Part shown: positions 34,741 to 45,571 of the stretch, one piece after another | How positions within the stretch are numbered: position 1 is the stretch's first letter | How the letters are laid out: each line of letters begins with the position of its first letter | Assembly: GCA_018398585.1 (NCBI GenBank) | Contig: JAGTTD010000020.1 | Span: forward strand, 21,238,350 to 21,302,349 | DNA: 64,000 nt | Source: Simmondsia chinensis | Lineage: Eukaryota; Streptophyta; Magnoliopsida; Caryophyllales; Simmondsiaceae | Direction: 5' to 3' | Program-made: the position numbers and the translations under genes | Notes under the pieces: model-generated | Told to the model about the DNA's origin: nothing | What the model saw: the letters and a program-made list of their open reading frames with translations, nothing else | The model's database searches: none

Positions 34741-34965
34741 ACATACCCAGTGCCTCAAAGGCTCCTGCCTACGCAGGGTTTGGGGGGACGGATGTACCCA
34801 GCCTTCCCCCTTGAGGGTGTTAACCTGAAGAGAGACTATTTCTGAGTGTCCCCAACCTGAGGGTGAGGACTTCGTAGGAGGTCGCGCATCCTGGTATTAC
34901 TCTCGCCCAAGCACTGTTAATTTCGGAGTTCTAATAAGATCCGGTGATGACGTGTTGGTGCCCTC
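34741..34965 (-). mobile_element. 5S rRNA-headed SINE, copy 1
   Basis: Minus strand. The head (~34855-34963) is recognisably 5S rRNA: GTTCTAATAAGATCCGG, CTCTCGCCCAAGCAC and GTAGGAGGTCGCGCATCC are the reverse complements of 5S segments. The tail reads toward the left as GGGTACATCCGTCC, CAAACCCTGCGTAGGCAGGAGCC, TTTGAGGCACTGGGTATGTT. The target duplication is not clear for this copy. Confidence 0.8.
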
Positions 34966-35035
34966 TTTGGTAATATTACATAATCAATTTTCCGCGATAT
35001 AGCATACTCAATTCACACAGCCAAATCCACATAAC

Positions 35036-35226
35036 TGAACATTTCAACCTAGGCCCAACTGATGAAATAGACATACATGCTGTCTATTATAAACGCAAGT
35101 AGGGTTCCATCCTAAAATCAATTTGCATTAGGTAGAGTAACCTATCAGACTTATATACGGATTTTTTCTCTATTACAACTTGAACGTAAAATTTTTACTA
35201 AACTAACATGTAGAGTCTTTCACTGA
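35036..35226 (-). repeat. Solo LTR of the TRIM-like family
   Basis: Matches the LTR at 57875-58069: ATTTCAACCTAGGCCCAACTG, CATCCTAAAATCAATTTGCATT, AGAGTAACCTATCAGACTTATA, then CATGTAGAGTC. The ends are diverged. Confidence 0.6.
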
Positions 35227-35472
35227 CTCCATGTCCCATTATTCTAGAACCAGTCTTCCTTACTTTTCACCAACTGCACAGTTTTATCTTCTCTCGTACT
35301 ATGAAATTGTAATTAGGAAGAAATTTTTTTCAATGCAATTACAACAGGAACTGATTACACGTCTTGCAATCGAGATCAAGAGAGAAAGATAATACCTTCA
35401 TTAGAATTCCGTTGCGATCAAGAAGCACGGAGCAAATTTCCATACAAATTTCCCTAATTGCTCAAATCAGTG

Positions 35473-35863
35473 CACTTTGTGGTGAAATTCCAGCAGAAAA
35501 GTCTCAAAATCGATCAAATGGGTGCAATTTCTGGAGAAAATCCAATAGAATTGCTCCGAATAGCTTAAATCCCTACAATCTGCGGTGAAATTCCAGCCGC
35601 AATGTCTCAAAATCGCTCAAATCGGTGCAATTTCTGTTGAAATTCTAGCAGAAATGTCTCAAAATTGCTCGAATCGATGCAATTTCTGATGAAATTCCAG
35701 CAGATACGTCACCAAATCGCTTAAATCGCTGCAAATTTTGGTGGAATTCCAGCAGATATGTCAAAAATAGCTCAAATCGGCGCAATTTCTGGTGAAAAGC
35801 AAGTAGAAATGCCCTAACAAACTCAGATCAGTGCAATTTCTGGTGAAATTCAAGTGCAAAATC
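35473..35863 (+). repeat. 52-bp minisatellite, ~7.5 units
   Basis: Unit of the form CAATTTCTGGTGAAATTCCA GCAGAAATGTCTCAAAAT CGCTCAAATCGGTG, repeated with substitutions. Just after it, ACATTTCTGCTAGAATTTCA (35871-35890) is the unit in opposite orientation. Confidence 0.88.
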
Positions 35864-36212
35864 CAGTGAGACATTTCTGCTAGAATTTCAATAATACTGT
35901 TATGCCTTATTCGATAATACTGTTACATACAATCTTGGAAGTAAGTCACTGGTGGGTGAGTAGCTCATAGACATGCTACTCGGCTTCTTTTCTTGGTAGG
36001 AAGCTGGTGGCATCATGCTTCTTTCAATTGTATTCATCGTCAACCTTCTCGTCAATGTCCTACTCGGTTTTCACAACTTATTTTTATCGACAAGATGGAT
36101 ATTCTAGTTCGTGGTGAGTTCAAATGTCGTATATATTACTTGCAAATATTTTGTGGTAATCTATTATATGTACTATTTATTAGTGGTATGTGAGCAATAT
36201 CGAAGTACATAA

Positions 36213-36218
36213 TTTATT
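36213..36218 (-). terminator. Poly(A) signal of the phytocyanin gene
   Basis: AATAAA on the minus strand, about 93 bases after the stop codon. Confidence 0.5.
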
Positions 36219-36310
36219 AACCAATGTGACAAACAAACCAATCTTACAAAAACTTGCAACAAGCAATTCAGCAAACAACTCTCCATAAACTAAAATTCTA
36301 ATTCCCATAC

Positions 36311-38424
36311 TTAGAGACCATAGATCATGATCAAACCAAGCACACAACTCATTGCAACCATAGTCCCGAACCCGACTTTGTTGGCCGATGAGCCAACAGG
36401 GGCAGGGGCGGACCCACCAGGGCCTGCAGCAGTGGTGGTGGTAGTCGGAGATAGTGATTCACTTGGACTCTCTGCTGGTGAAGTGGCAGGTGAAATGGCC
36501 TCAGATGGAGCTGGGGCGGCAGTAGGGGAGGAGGTGGCGAGAATAGGCACCGCCAACTTCATGCCTGCGGTGCAGTGCCCGACGGTCCCGCAAATGAAAT
36601 AGCGAGTGCCGGGTTTAGTAAGGGGGATGACCGTGTTACCACTAGTGTCCGTTAGGATGGCGTTGCTTGATTGGCACGAGTCATAGTCTTTCTTTGTGAC
36701 TTCTAGCACATCGTGCACCCCTGAGTATTGGAATACTGCAAATTTGAAATGAAATAAAAAGTTAGATCTTTTTTCTGTTTGTTTTCGGAAAAGTCCCTGT
36801 ATGTTATTCAGTTGATACGGTAGACAAATACAGAGATCTACAACTCATACACTTATTATAAAGTCTCGATTGTCATATATAGTTTTAACAAAACCATAGT
36901 TGCAAGAAGAGAAAGTAGGAATAGAAGAAGGTGTGGGAGCGAAAGCAGAAGTGGGCAGTCATAGAAGTTTCTAAGGTTGGGAGCAAACAATATAAATATA
37001 TAGCAATAACCAAGAAATTTAAGTACTCCAATGAATAAGATCTAGAAAATTTATTCTATTCTAAGCCAAAGCCCTCTTGGCCCAAATGGTTGGGTAGGCA
37101 TTTGCCACCCACGGGATCCAGTGTTCGAGGCCCGGCATCCCCCTTCCCCTGCCTTTAAAAAGGTGTTTGTACTGTCAAAAAAAAAAAATATATATTCTGA
37201 GATGTCCAAAAAAAAGAAAAAATCAATCATTCTTTAGAATCAATAGATATAATTAGCCAACCAATAATCAAATAAATATTGTCTTATCAAATGATTCTAT
37301 GATTGTTTAAATTGTGTTTCCATCAAGTTTAATACGCGGTTGAAAAACGATTCTGACTTCGAAATGCCAAATTCTAAAGCGTGAAATGTCAGTATTTTAG
37401 AAGTTTCCTCCTACTATAAGCAAAACCCTGTTGGCATTAAACTCGTTTCTTTTTTCATTTTTGTATAACTAGTTGGTAAGAAAGTCAATTTTGTTATTGA
37501 TTACTGTTCCTGAACCACTAGATTTGTGCAAATTTGTGCTAGGAGAGAGATTCAAGAAGACATGATTATGTTGTAATTAACAGTGAAAATATCTTGTTTC
37601 GTTTTAGTTTACTGAAAATATGATTCATAATTAAATATAGTGACATAATTCGATTCATATCGGGAAAAAAAAGAACTTAAACGTTTTTATTGTTACGAAC
37701 TCACATTTTTTTTTTAACCTTTATAAGTTAAGGAAACAGAATTATGTGCCATTTCTTATAAGAAAGCTACCCAATGCCGGATCATCAACAAGAGTTGGGC
37801 GAGGATGTCCACTTCAATATGACCCTGTTAGGATCTATACACCAACCGATACCTGCTCTGCTACCAGTTGTTAAGGCCCCCTACGAAACTCCAAATCACA
37901 AATGGAAATAGCAAATAATGATATTGAACTAGATTTTCTCACTCAAACTCTCTCTCATATTGTTCGCTCTACATCTTTGTCCTTTTGGCTTTTACCTCTT
38001 CCTAAACAATGGTACAAGATGTCCTATTTATATGCCTCTATACAATAACTTTTAGGAGCCCAAAAGGCACCAGTATTGAGCATCAATAACTCCAGCCATG
38101 AATGGACAGTTTTGGGATCGGTAGTTTGATCCCAAATGAATGCGGTCTAATCTTAACAAATCCAAGATTATGAGCCAAATGAAGGAATCATCAATAAAAA
38201 GTGACATATAGTTTATTAAGAAAAAAGAAAAAAAGGAAAAAGAAAAAAGAAAACTTACTCAAATTATCTCCAACTTTGAATGTTTGAGACTTAGCCCAAG
38301 TTCGAAGATCAGAAGTCTGATCCCATGAACCACCGGGCGCACCAACCGTGAAGTTCGTTGCCATTGCTAGCTCGAGCACCGAGGCCACGGCTAGAGCCAC
38401 GCTCACCATCATCAACATTTTCAT
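36311..38424 (-). CDS. Uclacyanin-like phytocyanin (blue copper protein), two exons
   Basis: Exon 1 is 38424-38259 and exon 2 is 36735-36311, giving 196 residues; the intron has GT (38258-38257) and AG (36737-36736). Exon 1 encodes a signal peptide ([22 protein letters not shown]) and the domain start [10 protein letters not shown]. Exon 2 supplies the copper site: His in YSGVHDV, Cys in YFICG, His in GHC and Met in GMK; the cysteines of YDSC and GHC make the usual disulphide. A Pro/Ser/Thr-rich stretch follows and a hydrophobic tail ends the protein, so a GPI-anchored extracellular arabinogalactan-type protein is likely. A Met ligand indicates the uclacyanin/plantacyanin side rather than stellacyanin (Gln). 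The intron position after the first third of the domain is the family's usual one. Role: electron transfer or signalling at the cell surface; the exact function is unknown. Confidence 0.93.
37066..37184 (+). mobile_element. tRNA-derived SINE in the phytocyanin intron
   Basis: Pol III boxes: A-box-like TGGCCCAAATGG at 37078-37089 and a perfect B box GTTCGAGGC at 37123-37131, about 33 bases apart as in tRNA. Then CCCCTTCCCCTGCC and an A tail. TATTCTAAG before and TATTCTGAG after it may be the target duplication. Confidence 0.7.
37855..38158 (-). mobile_element. LTR plus primer-binding site remnant in the phytocyanin intron
   Basis: 37869-38158 starts TGTTAAGGCCCCC and ends TCTTAACA (TG...CA). 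Next to it on the inner side is CTGCTCTGCTACCAGT, whose reverse complement ACTGGTAGCAGAGCAG resembles an initiator-tRNA primer site. About 100 bp of leader follows to the left. The second LTR is not seen, so it is truncated. Confidence 0.6.
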
Positions 38425-38563
38425 GGTTTAGGATAACTAATTGAATCAACTCAATTACCAACTTAAATATGGATATAAGGACTAGTTTAGTTGATTTTAC
38501 TCTAAGTATGTAACACAGGGAAGAGACAAGTTTGTGTGAGGTTATGGCTTGTGTTGAAAGCGC

Positions 38564-38570
38564 ATTTATA
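38564..38570 (-). promoter_or_regulatory. TATA box of the phytocyanin gene
   Basis: TATAAAT on the minus strand, 140 bases before the ATG. Transcription would start near 38535 and give a ~110-base leader. Confidence 0.6.
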
Positions 38571-38659
38571 GATGGTATAACTACTAATATATTGCAAATT
38601 ATGAGTGTCCACATTGTAACCAATCTCTGTGGGATTGGGTGTTCGGTTTTGTTAGACAA

Positions 38660-39370
38660 TAAGAAGGTACAATAACGTCTTAATAAAATGAAAGTAAGAA
38701 ACGAGCTTCAAACTTAAGATTCTACGCTTAAAGTGGACAACCTAACTGTTACACCAAATCCAACGGCTGGATAAGGGTGCATTACACTTTGCTACATTGG
38801 TGTTATTTTTATTTTTCCAAAATTTTTTTTTTTGATTAATTGACACCGTTTTACTTTTTTCTCCTACTTTAGATGCTACTAAAATAATAAAACATAAAAA
38901 TTAAATACATATGCTATGTTGATCTATTTTTTCTTTCAGATTTCCCTTATTTTACTCACTCCTAAAATAATGAGAATAAAAATAGAGTATGCGAATAATC
39001 ACACCTAATAAACAGTATTCGAGTGTGTGGAAAGGCATTATGGCCAAATTTGACGGGTTGGTCGTAGTGGTTCATTTTCTTTCTTTCTTTCTTTTTTTTT
39101 TTTTTTAATGTATCAAATTTGATACAAAAATAACCATTTTTAAGGAGATGATTCAAGTGAGAAGACATGTTAACACAATGCCTACTGAAGCTTTAAATAT
39201 TCAGGCGTCAACTTACGCTCTTACAACCCAGAAAACATTCGACTGAAAATTATGTATAATGTCATATTAGTCAAGGTGTAAGTAACCTAGTTTGTACTTT
39301 AAAAATACAAAAAAAATATAGCCATTTTGCCTTTATTATTTACAAAGGTAAAGATTACAACATCTTCATT
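38660..39370. other. AT-rich spacer
   Basis: T/A runs and a CTTT microsatellite near 39076-39095. No gene seen. Confidence 0.4.
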
Positions 39371-39379
39371 TACGAGGAT

Positions 39380-39622
39380 TACCAACGCTTGGACAGAGGG
39401 TCTTTGTCAATCTGTTCTCTTGTCAACCTCCTCCACTGGTCCTCTACGAGTCCTCCCCAGTGGTGGTTTAGTCATTTAGCGTATGCTAGTTTCACATGGG
39501 CCGAGCTATTTTATTGTTTTGTCTTCTTTTTATTCCCATTTTCTATACGAGTTGACTCAAGTCTTATTTATACGAGCTGTCTGCTCTGTATTGCAACTTT
39601 ATATCTAATTATCAAAAAACTT
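39380..39622 (+). mobile_element. LINE 3'-UTR copy
   Basis: T-rich sequence ending CTGTATTGCAACTTTATATC and TAATTATCAAAAAAC, the 3' signature of the LINE family in this window. No coding part left. Confidence 0.5.
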
Positions 39623-39988
39623 GGAAATTAAGAGGATGGAGCTTTGAACCAAGACTTTACTCAGGGGATTGGAAGATAAACTATTGCACTAACATCTTTA
39701 AGTCAGTTATTAAATCCTTTTATATATATTTTTTCTCATTGTTTATTTATAATTAATTTAATTTTTCTAATAATGAATGAAATTGCAATTATTTGCATAG
39801 CAAAGAGACATGAACATAGGGATCCCTGTGACAGGTATGCTATATGTTTTTCTATTGGTTTCCTCGTCGCCTCATGTTACCTAACCCAACAATAGTCTTG
39901 TGCTTGGACTCCTCCATATTGCTAGCTTTACATTAAATTTTATAACAATTATGACACAAAATTATGAATATAGAATATTGATTACTTA

Positions 39989-40296
39989 GGTCTTGTTTGG
40001 TTGACACATGAATTAAATTCTTGCGGGAAGTTGTATTTTTTGAGAATTCAATTCCTACGTCAACTTCCTAGAAAGTAGGTGAAATATGTCTGGTTGCCAA
40101 CATATGAAATAGAACTTCCTTCAGGAGGCTAGTTAAAAACTCAGGAATTAGAATTTACCTTGGGGGGATTAAGTAAGTTACTTCCTTCATTTTGAGCAAT
40201 TTTCACTTTTTGCATTCTACCTACCGTCTGCAAACCAAACAAGAGCTTGAATCTGTATTTTCATGAAATTTTACTTCTTGCATACCAAATGAGGCC
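39989..40296. mobile_element. Tourist-like MITE
   Basis: Ends GGTCTTGTTTGGTTGAC and ATACCAAATGAGGCC, roughly inverted, with TTA on both sides (39986-39988, 40297-40299). 308 bp, non-coding. Similar decayed pieces lie near 14160-14400. Confidence 0.7.
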
Positions 40297-40299
40297 TTA

Positions 40300-41868
40300 A
40301 TTTTTAATTATCTAATTACTTTAGATTACATATTTTTCCAAGCCTAATTGAAGTTTTTTTTTTCCATGTTCGTTTTTACAAGGGAAATTATTTTCTAGAT
40401 CTAATTTTCGTACATTGGCAGAGAATCGTCTAAAATTTTGGCTAATAAATTCTTTATTCACTTTTACAAACAAAACATTTTGTCACAACCCATTTTATAA
40501 AGTAAGAATTCGCAAAGGATATTTCATCGCTTATCTTTGATTTTTGCTCTCTCGCAAATCTTTTGCATCATAGGACATTTGTATATTCCTTGTTTTCAAG
40601 TTTTCCAGCATTCCTTCCTCGTAAATCTTTGTATACTCTCTTTGAGGTTCCACGCTCGTATTAGTAAAAAAGAAAATTAACTTTTTTATTTTTATTTTGC
40701 GGTAAAATAAAGCAACAACAATTAAAATTGAATAGTCTAATAGTTAATTAAGAACCTTACATATGAACATTATTAACAAAGTTCCACACGTTAGAGTTGC
40801 AGTAAGAACAAAATCAAAAGACAAGTCTAGTAGAGTACTCGATCTATTTATATATCAGTTTATACAGCAAATTCTCACTTGAACTTATATTTAAATTTTA
40901 ATATACCAACTTCATTGACTATACCAAACTAACAAAAACTTTTCGCACCAATATTCCAAAATGCTATAATAAGATAATTTATTTGAGCTATCATGCATCA
41001 TTCAGCCAGCGACAATGACTCCAAATTCTATACAATACTATAAACAAATATGCAATTTTTCGCAACATTAACACGGTCTACTTGGTACTCAACCTGTTTC
41101 CAGCCTACTAATAACTTTTTCTCTATCCACGACTCCCCATATATTTCATAGCTTCTTTTGAACTATTTTTGTTCAACGTCGGTGTAATTTTTTTAGATTG
41201 TTCGCTTGTACTGATGCTGAGTATTAAATTTATTATATAAAAAAGAATTATAAAGAAATTGGACTTTTGCTATTTGTTTTGGATCAAGATCCCTTTGACA
41301 TGTTGGCAATGCGCGTGTCTTATAATTTTTAAATGAGTAGGTTACATTATTAACGTGCAAAGCAAGGTTGGCCCATGTGCATGGTAACCACTTCATAACA
41401 TTTTTAAAAAAAGGGTTTATTTATTTATTTATTTTTTTTAGAGGCGGTTTTAGAAAACCACATAATTTTTCTAACTTTTCAAAGTCATACGTAATTTTAA
41501 AAAAAAATTTCAATGCCACATTTAATACTGACACCGTTACCTTTCCGTCAAATGAAATGCCACGTTTTGGGGGTATAAGTGTATCAAAATACCAAGTTTA
41601 ACTTAATTTAATTAAATTATATTAAGTATTGTATTTTATAATTGAGGAAAGTTTCCTTCACCTTTGGATTTGTAAAGCTATTAAAGGTTTGGTGTGTTGC
41701 TAAAGCCTTTTGTCACAAAAAAAAAAAAAAAAAAAAAAAAAAAGAAAAAATCGAAGTCTTTTTTATTAGCAAAATTCTTTATATTTTATTGATGAAAAAC
41801 AAGTTTTATAGAGGGTAATCTAATAATTTCGTATTTGTTTTAATTGAAAGTTAACGGTGTTAAAATTA
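40300..41868. other. AT-rich spacer
   Basis: No supported gene. Poly(A) of ~27 bases at 41717-41743. Confidence 0.4.
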
Positions 41869-41885
41869 AGTGTGATATTGAAATT

Positions 41886-42113
41886 AAAGCCTGGTCGCCA
41901 ACTATCTCAGATTCCAGCTGGGTTGAGTAACGAGCCGTTGCTAGCATTGAGGTAGTCTTAGTTGTGTGTGTGTGTGTGTGTGTTTTTTTTTTTTTTTAAG
42001 TTTAGTATTTCTGTTTGTTAGGCTTCTTGTTTGGATTTTCTCTATTTTGTTCGAGGCCAATTTCGGGTCCCCACTTTTGTATCGAGCTTTACTCACAATT
42101 TATCAAAAAAAAA
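41886..42113 (+). mobile_element. 5'-truncated LINE tail with perfect target duplication
   Basis: AGTGTGATATTGAAATT at 41869-41885 and again at 42114-42130 (17 bp, perfect). The insert contains (TG)n, a T run, and CTTTTGTATCGAGC.TTTACTC.CAATTTATC plus A tail, the same 3' end as the other LINEs. Confidence 0.85.
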
Positions 42114-42421
42114 AGTGTGATATTGAAATTTTTTTAAAAAGTTTATGTATGACTTTGAAAAATTAGAAAAGATGTGATTTTCTAATACCACAACAAAAAT
42201 GTAGGTAATTTTCAGGAAAAAGAACTCTTACAAAAATGCACCCATACAAAAAGTTGAAACTTATTATTATAAAATGGCTAATACATGTCCCATTGGGACA
42301 TAGCCTAATGGTGGAGAACATTAGGGACCAACCACGCCACTTGAATTTGATCCTCACTGTCTCTTTTAAGGGGATTCTCCCTCCCCCATTGACATTATCA
42401 ATAAATATGGCTGATACCTTG

Positions 42422-42697
42422 TGTCAAGGAACTAACTTTTCCAAAAGTTTAACCCTAGATTGGTTTTATATTCTAACATATCTCCTCATGCAAAAGCTGG
42501 TTTAGGCTTGAAGCGTGGATATTGCATGAGCCCACCTCATACTTTGTGCTTAAATTATGATAATATTAAAGTGAGGACCGTTGGAATTCGAACTTGTGAC
42601 CTCTTGGTGACAAGGCTCTAATACCATGTCAAGGAACTAACTTTTCCAAAACTTAAGCTAATGGGTGACAACCCAAGATTGATTTTATATTCTAACA
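42422..42697 (-). mobile_element. TRIM (terminal-repeat retrotransposon in miniature)
   Basis: 276 bp. Direct repeats 42422-42478 (57 bp, with internal deletion) and 42627-42697 (71 bp) share TGTCAAGGAACTAACTTTTC and TTTTATATTCTAACA. On the minus strand the 5' LTR (42697-42627) is followed at once by TGGTATTAGAGCC (42626-42614), a primer site for initiator tRNA-Met. A purine run GAGGAGA lies just before the 3' LTR. Flanks CCTTG (42417-42421) and CCTTA (42698-42702) are a 5-bp duplication with one change. No coding capacity. Confidence 0.85.
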
Positions 42698-42702
42698 CCT
42701 TA

Positions 42703-43080
42703 GAGCTTATTAGGCATCATTTATTAAATTTTTTTTTTTTTGTATTTTTTTTATTTTTCATGAAATAAAAAACCGAGTTCTAAAAATAGTAATTGGATTA
42801 TTTTTCTTGTTCTTGGTTTTATGAGTTCTTTTTCTTCGTTTTAATAAAAACTTAAAACTGATACCTTACCGATGCATTTTTACATTTTATAGTTTTGACT
42901 CCCCCGTTTATTTTCAGTGCGGGGTACATCTTTATGGAATGAAGCCATGCATTCTTGCAATATAGTGGATTCTAACTCATGACAACTAACACCACCCTTC
43001 AAGAAGCTTATCTTTCTTCTATTGTTGACAACGTCTTAGTGCAGCAATACGTCACTAGAGGCACCTTCGCAATCAATTCC
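42703..43080. other. Non-coding spacer
   Basis: T-rich, no gene recognised. Sequence from about 42990 may already belong to the LINE that follows. Confidence 0.35.
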
Positions 43081-43911
43081 TTTTACGGGTATGCAATTGG
43101 CCTTTGGTAGCCCAACTGCAGAACATGTAAAAGGACTCTGGTGTGGTCTGGTTCCTCCTAGAATTGAGCTCATGATATGGTTGGCTATTACGAATAGACT
43201 AAACATAAAAGAGAGAATAGTGAGACTTTGGCTTCTTGATATTAACCAAATTCTTTGCTTCTTTTTCTCTGACAGTAACAAGTTGCACAAACTCCTTTTT
43301 CTTACTTTCATGACATCATGGAATCTTTGGACTAACATTCTCATATGGTGGGGGATCACCTTGATTTGTCAAAATACTCTTAGAGACTTATTTCACCAGT
43401 GACGTGTCCCCTTCCTAAGCGGCTCAACCAAAAGGGGTGGCTCGTTACCTATTTTACTGTCATTCATGCTAGTCGGGACACCAAGAACGCTCTCATTTTC
43501 CAGAACGCAACCCCTAAGTGGGCTTGCATCCTCGTCACTGTCAAGTTGACTTGACTCAAGAGGGCTTCACAAATGTCCTATTTTCTTGATTTCAAGCACT
43601 ATTTGGCTCCACAAGAATCTCCATTCACCATTTGATGGAAGATCCATGCAGATTAGTTACAATAGCCTCCTCCAATTACAGAATGCACATTGTATATTTG
43701 CTCTTGTAGAAGCCAAATCGATCATGGACTATGTTCAAAGGTCCAATCGCTTTTTCGGCCGAGGTTTGGTCATGGTGCGGACCTAGGCTCTTGGCAATTG
43801 CGGATTTTTTTTTCTTTGGACTTTCTTTTTTCCTTTGATTTCTAGTCTTTAGATGAACTATTGTACTATTTGGAGGCTTTCCTCCCTGTTAACTATCAAA
43901 AAAAAAAAAAG
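43081..43911 (+). pseudogene. LINE ORF2 C-terminal remnant with 3' UTR and A tail
   Basis: Frame 43091-43402 reads the RVT-zinc region of plant L1 ORF2: GLVPPRIELMIWLAITNRLNIKERIVRL, then SWNLWTNILIWWG and LRDLFHQ. The next frame has DTKNALIFQN-like sequence, and 43586-43786 the extreme C-terminus. The 3' UTR ends TTAACTATC plus A13 at 43899-43911. Frame breaks show it is dead. Confidence 0.8.
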
Positions 43912-43939
43912 TTCAAGTGAGGTTCCAAATTAAAAACAT

Positions 43940-44035
43940 AAGGGATTATGTAAAATAACTCACTAGACTTATATGTTAATCTATTTTCTCCGAAACTCTA
44001 TTATAATAACTCTAATATGATATCTCAACATCCGT
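43940..44035 (-). repeat. Partial LTR of the TRIM-like family
   Basis: AATAACTCACTAGACTTATA, TGTTAATCTATTTTCTCC and CTCTAATATGATATCTCAAC match the middle of the LTR at 57875-58069. Confidence 0.45.
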
Positions 44036-44095
44036 CATCCTGAGGTTGCCATTCCATGACTAAAAGAATTGTACTCACCACTATGTATACAAGAC

Positions 44096-44333
44096 CTAGT
44101 GCCTCAAGGGCTTCCGCATAAGAAGGGTCTGGGAAGGGTGGATGTATGTAGCCTTACCTCTTCAAGGTGTAACCCTACCGAGAGGTTGTTTTTAAGAACC
44201 CCCAACCTTATGGGGATGGCAACACGAGGACTTCCTAGGAGGTCACCAATCCTGGTATTACTCTCGCTCAAGCACCCTTAACTTCGAAGTTCTAATGGGA
44301 TCTGGTTGCATTATTGCCTGGTAAATGATCCCC
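44096..44333 (-). mobile_element. 5S rRNA-headed SINE, copy 2
   Basis: Bounded by a 22-bp target duplication with one mismatch (44073-44094 and 44334-44355; core TATGTATACAAGA). On the minus strand the head reads, in order, the landmarks of plant 5S rRNA: AACCAGATCCCATTAGAACT, AGTTAAGGGTGCTTGAGCGAG (A-box region, 44265-44283), AGAGTAATACCAGGATTGGT and GACCTCCTAGGAAGTCCTCG (C-box region, 44232-44252). The tail is GTAAGGCTACATACATCC, ACCCTTCCCAGACCC, TTGAGGCACTAGG. No LTR-type 5-bp duplication is present, so this is not a Cassandra solo LTR. Confidence 0.9.
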
Positions 44334-44385
44334 ACTCACCAATATGTATACAAGAACAACAACAACAAACATATATGTATACATA

Positions 44386-44578
44386 TATTAAATTTCATCT
44401 GTCATTTTAGGCCCGACTCAAGTAGTTGGAATATATATATATATAAGCGCCAGAGTGAAGCTCCATCCTAAAACTAATTGACATTACTTAGAGTAACTCA
44501 TTAGACTTATATAATGATATCTTTTATCTGATGGTTCCAATATTGAATTCTACTAGACACATACACAGAGTCCTTAAC
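44386..44578 (-). repeat. Solo LTR of the TRIM-like family
   Basis: AAATTTCATCTGTCATTTTAGG, CATCCTAAAACTAATTGACATT, AGAGTAACTCATTAGACTTATA and CAGAGTCCTTAACA match the LTR at 57875-58069 end to end. Confidence 0.65.
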
Positions 44579-45571
44579 AACAAACAACAAGGCTCTGAAG
44601 TATCCTTACCGGCCTCGTAGAGCTCTTTCCATGCATGGCTCTCTCCTGGTTTACCTTGAGCTGCTCCATCAAATATCCATTGTTGAACTAACTGCCTCTA
44701 CACTTCTTTCTTCAATAAGGTTGTGATGCATCCATTTTCCTTTTTTTTTTTTTTTGATAATTAAGGGGGAATGATCCTTCGTAGAGTATTGGAGATAGTT
44801 TTTCAACCGATACAAGAGCTAAATAGAGGAAATCATCATTAGTAACTCTAAACAAAAAAAGTTGACTCTACGAGACTTAATTTGGTTAAAGCTTTATGCA
44901 TGCAAAGATTATAGAAGGCCATCATGTCAGATTGGGTGACCAGCGTACAAGGGCTACCTGAGTGTATGAGCTCACTTGGTTTGAATTGTTAGATCATCAT
45001 GTATGGGTGACTCTAGCAGTAAGAGTAGAAGTAATTAGACTGACCCACTTTTGACCAGCAATATTGTAGTTTGCTCCACATGAGTTTGACTCAACTCCTC
45101 GTTAACATGACCAATCAACTTGATCCAACCCATAATGTGAATTGAATAAAGCAAGGATATATACCTGTGACATTCTACACTCTGGGCTGTTCCTGTGACA
45201 ACTCAAAAAGTTGAGTCGGATCAAGAAATTTTTATGTTCGATCCATCCGGTACTTTACACTAACCGTCCAAAAAACGGGGTTGGATAGACTGGAATGTGG
45301 GTTAACTTGTTTAACTTTTTATCGACCAAAAAGAAAAATAAAGAGAATTTTGAACTCATAAAAATTACACCATTAAAAACTATAATGTAAAAAAGTTATC
45401 TGGCATTTTAATGACAAAGGTGTTTATAGCAGAGTTGAAGTACTAGAACTATAGTACAGAAGTACACTTTGGTCATATGTTATGTACTCTCAACTTCATT
45501 ATGATCGTACTGCATCTCTGCTTCAGCGCCAAGTCGGGTACAATATTGAAGTATGTGGAGCCACTGGGTCA
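44579..45571. other. Spacer with a LINE 3' end
   Basis: 44742-44930 on the minus strand ends CCCCCTTAATTATC plus A tail (poly(T) at 44741-44754), the LINE 3' signature, with TAAAGCTTTAACCAAATTAAG inside. The rest holds no gene I recognise. Confidence 0.4.

Noticed and set aside
34855..34963. A functional 5S rRNA gene
   Set aside because: The 5S-like stretch is diverged, single, and joined to a SINE tail at three separate loci; real 5S genes form homogeneous tandem arrays.
36327..36602. Plus-strand 91-codon frame over phytocyanin exon 2
   Set aside because: It is antisense to a well-supported exon; the Pro/Ser/Ala-rich tail reads as open on both strands.
41964..41981. (TG)n run as a regulatory element
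   Set aside because: It lies inside the 5'-truncated LINE copy and is a simple microsatellite.
44096..44333. Cassandra TRIM solo LTR
   Set aside because: Cassandra LTRs contain 5S, but this unit lacks TG...CA ends, has a (TTG)n SINE tail family and a 22-bp duplication.
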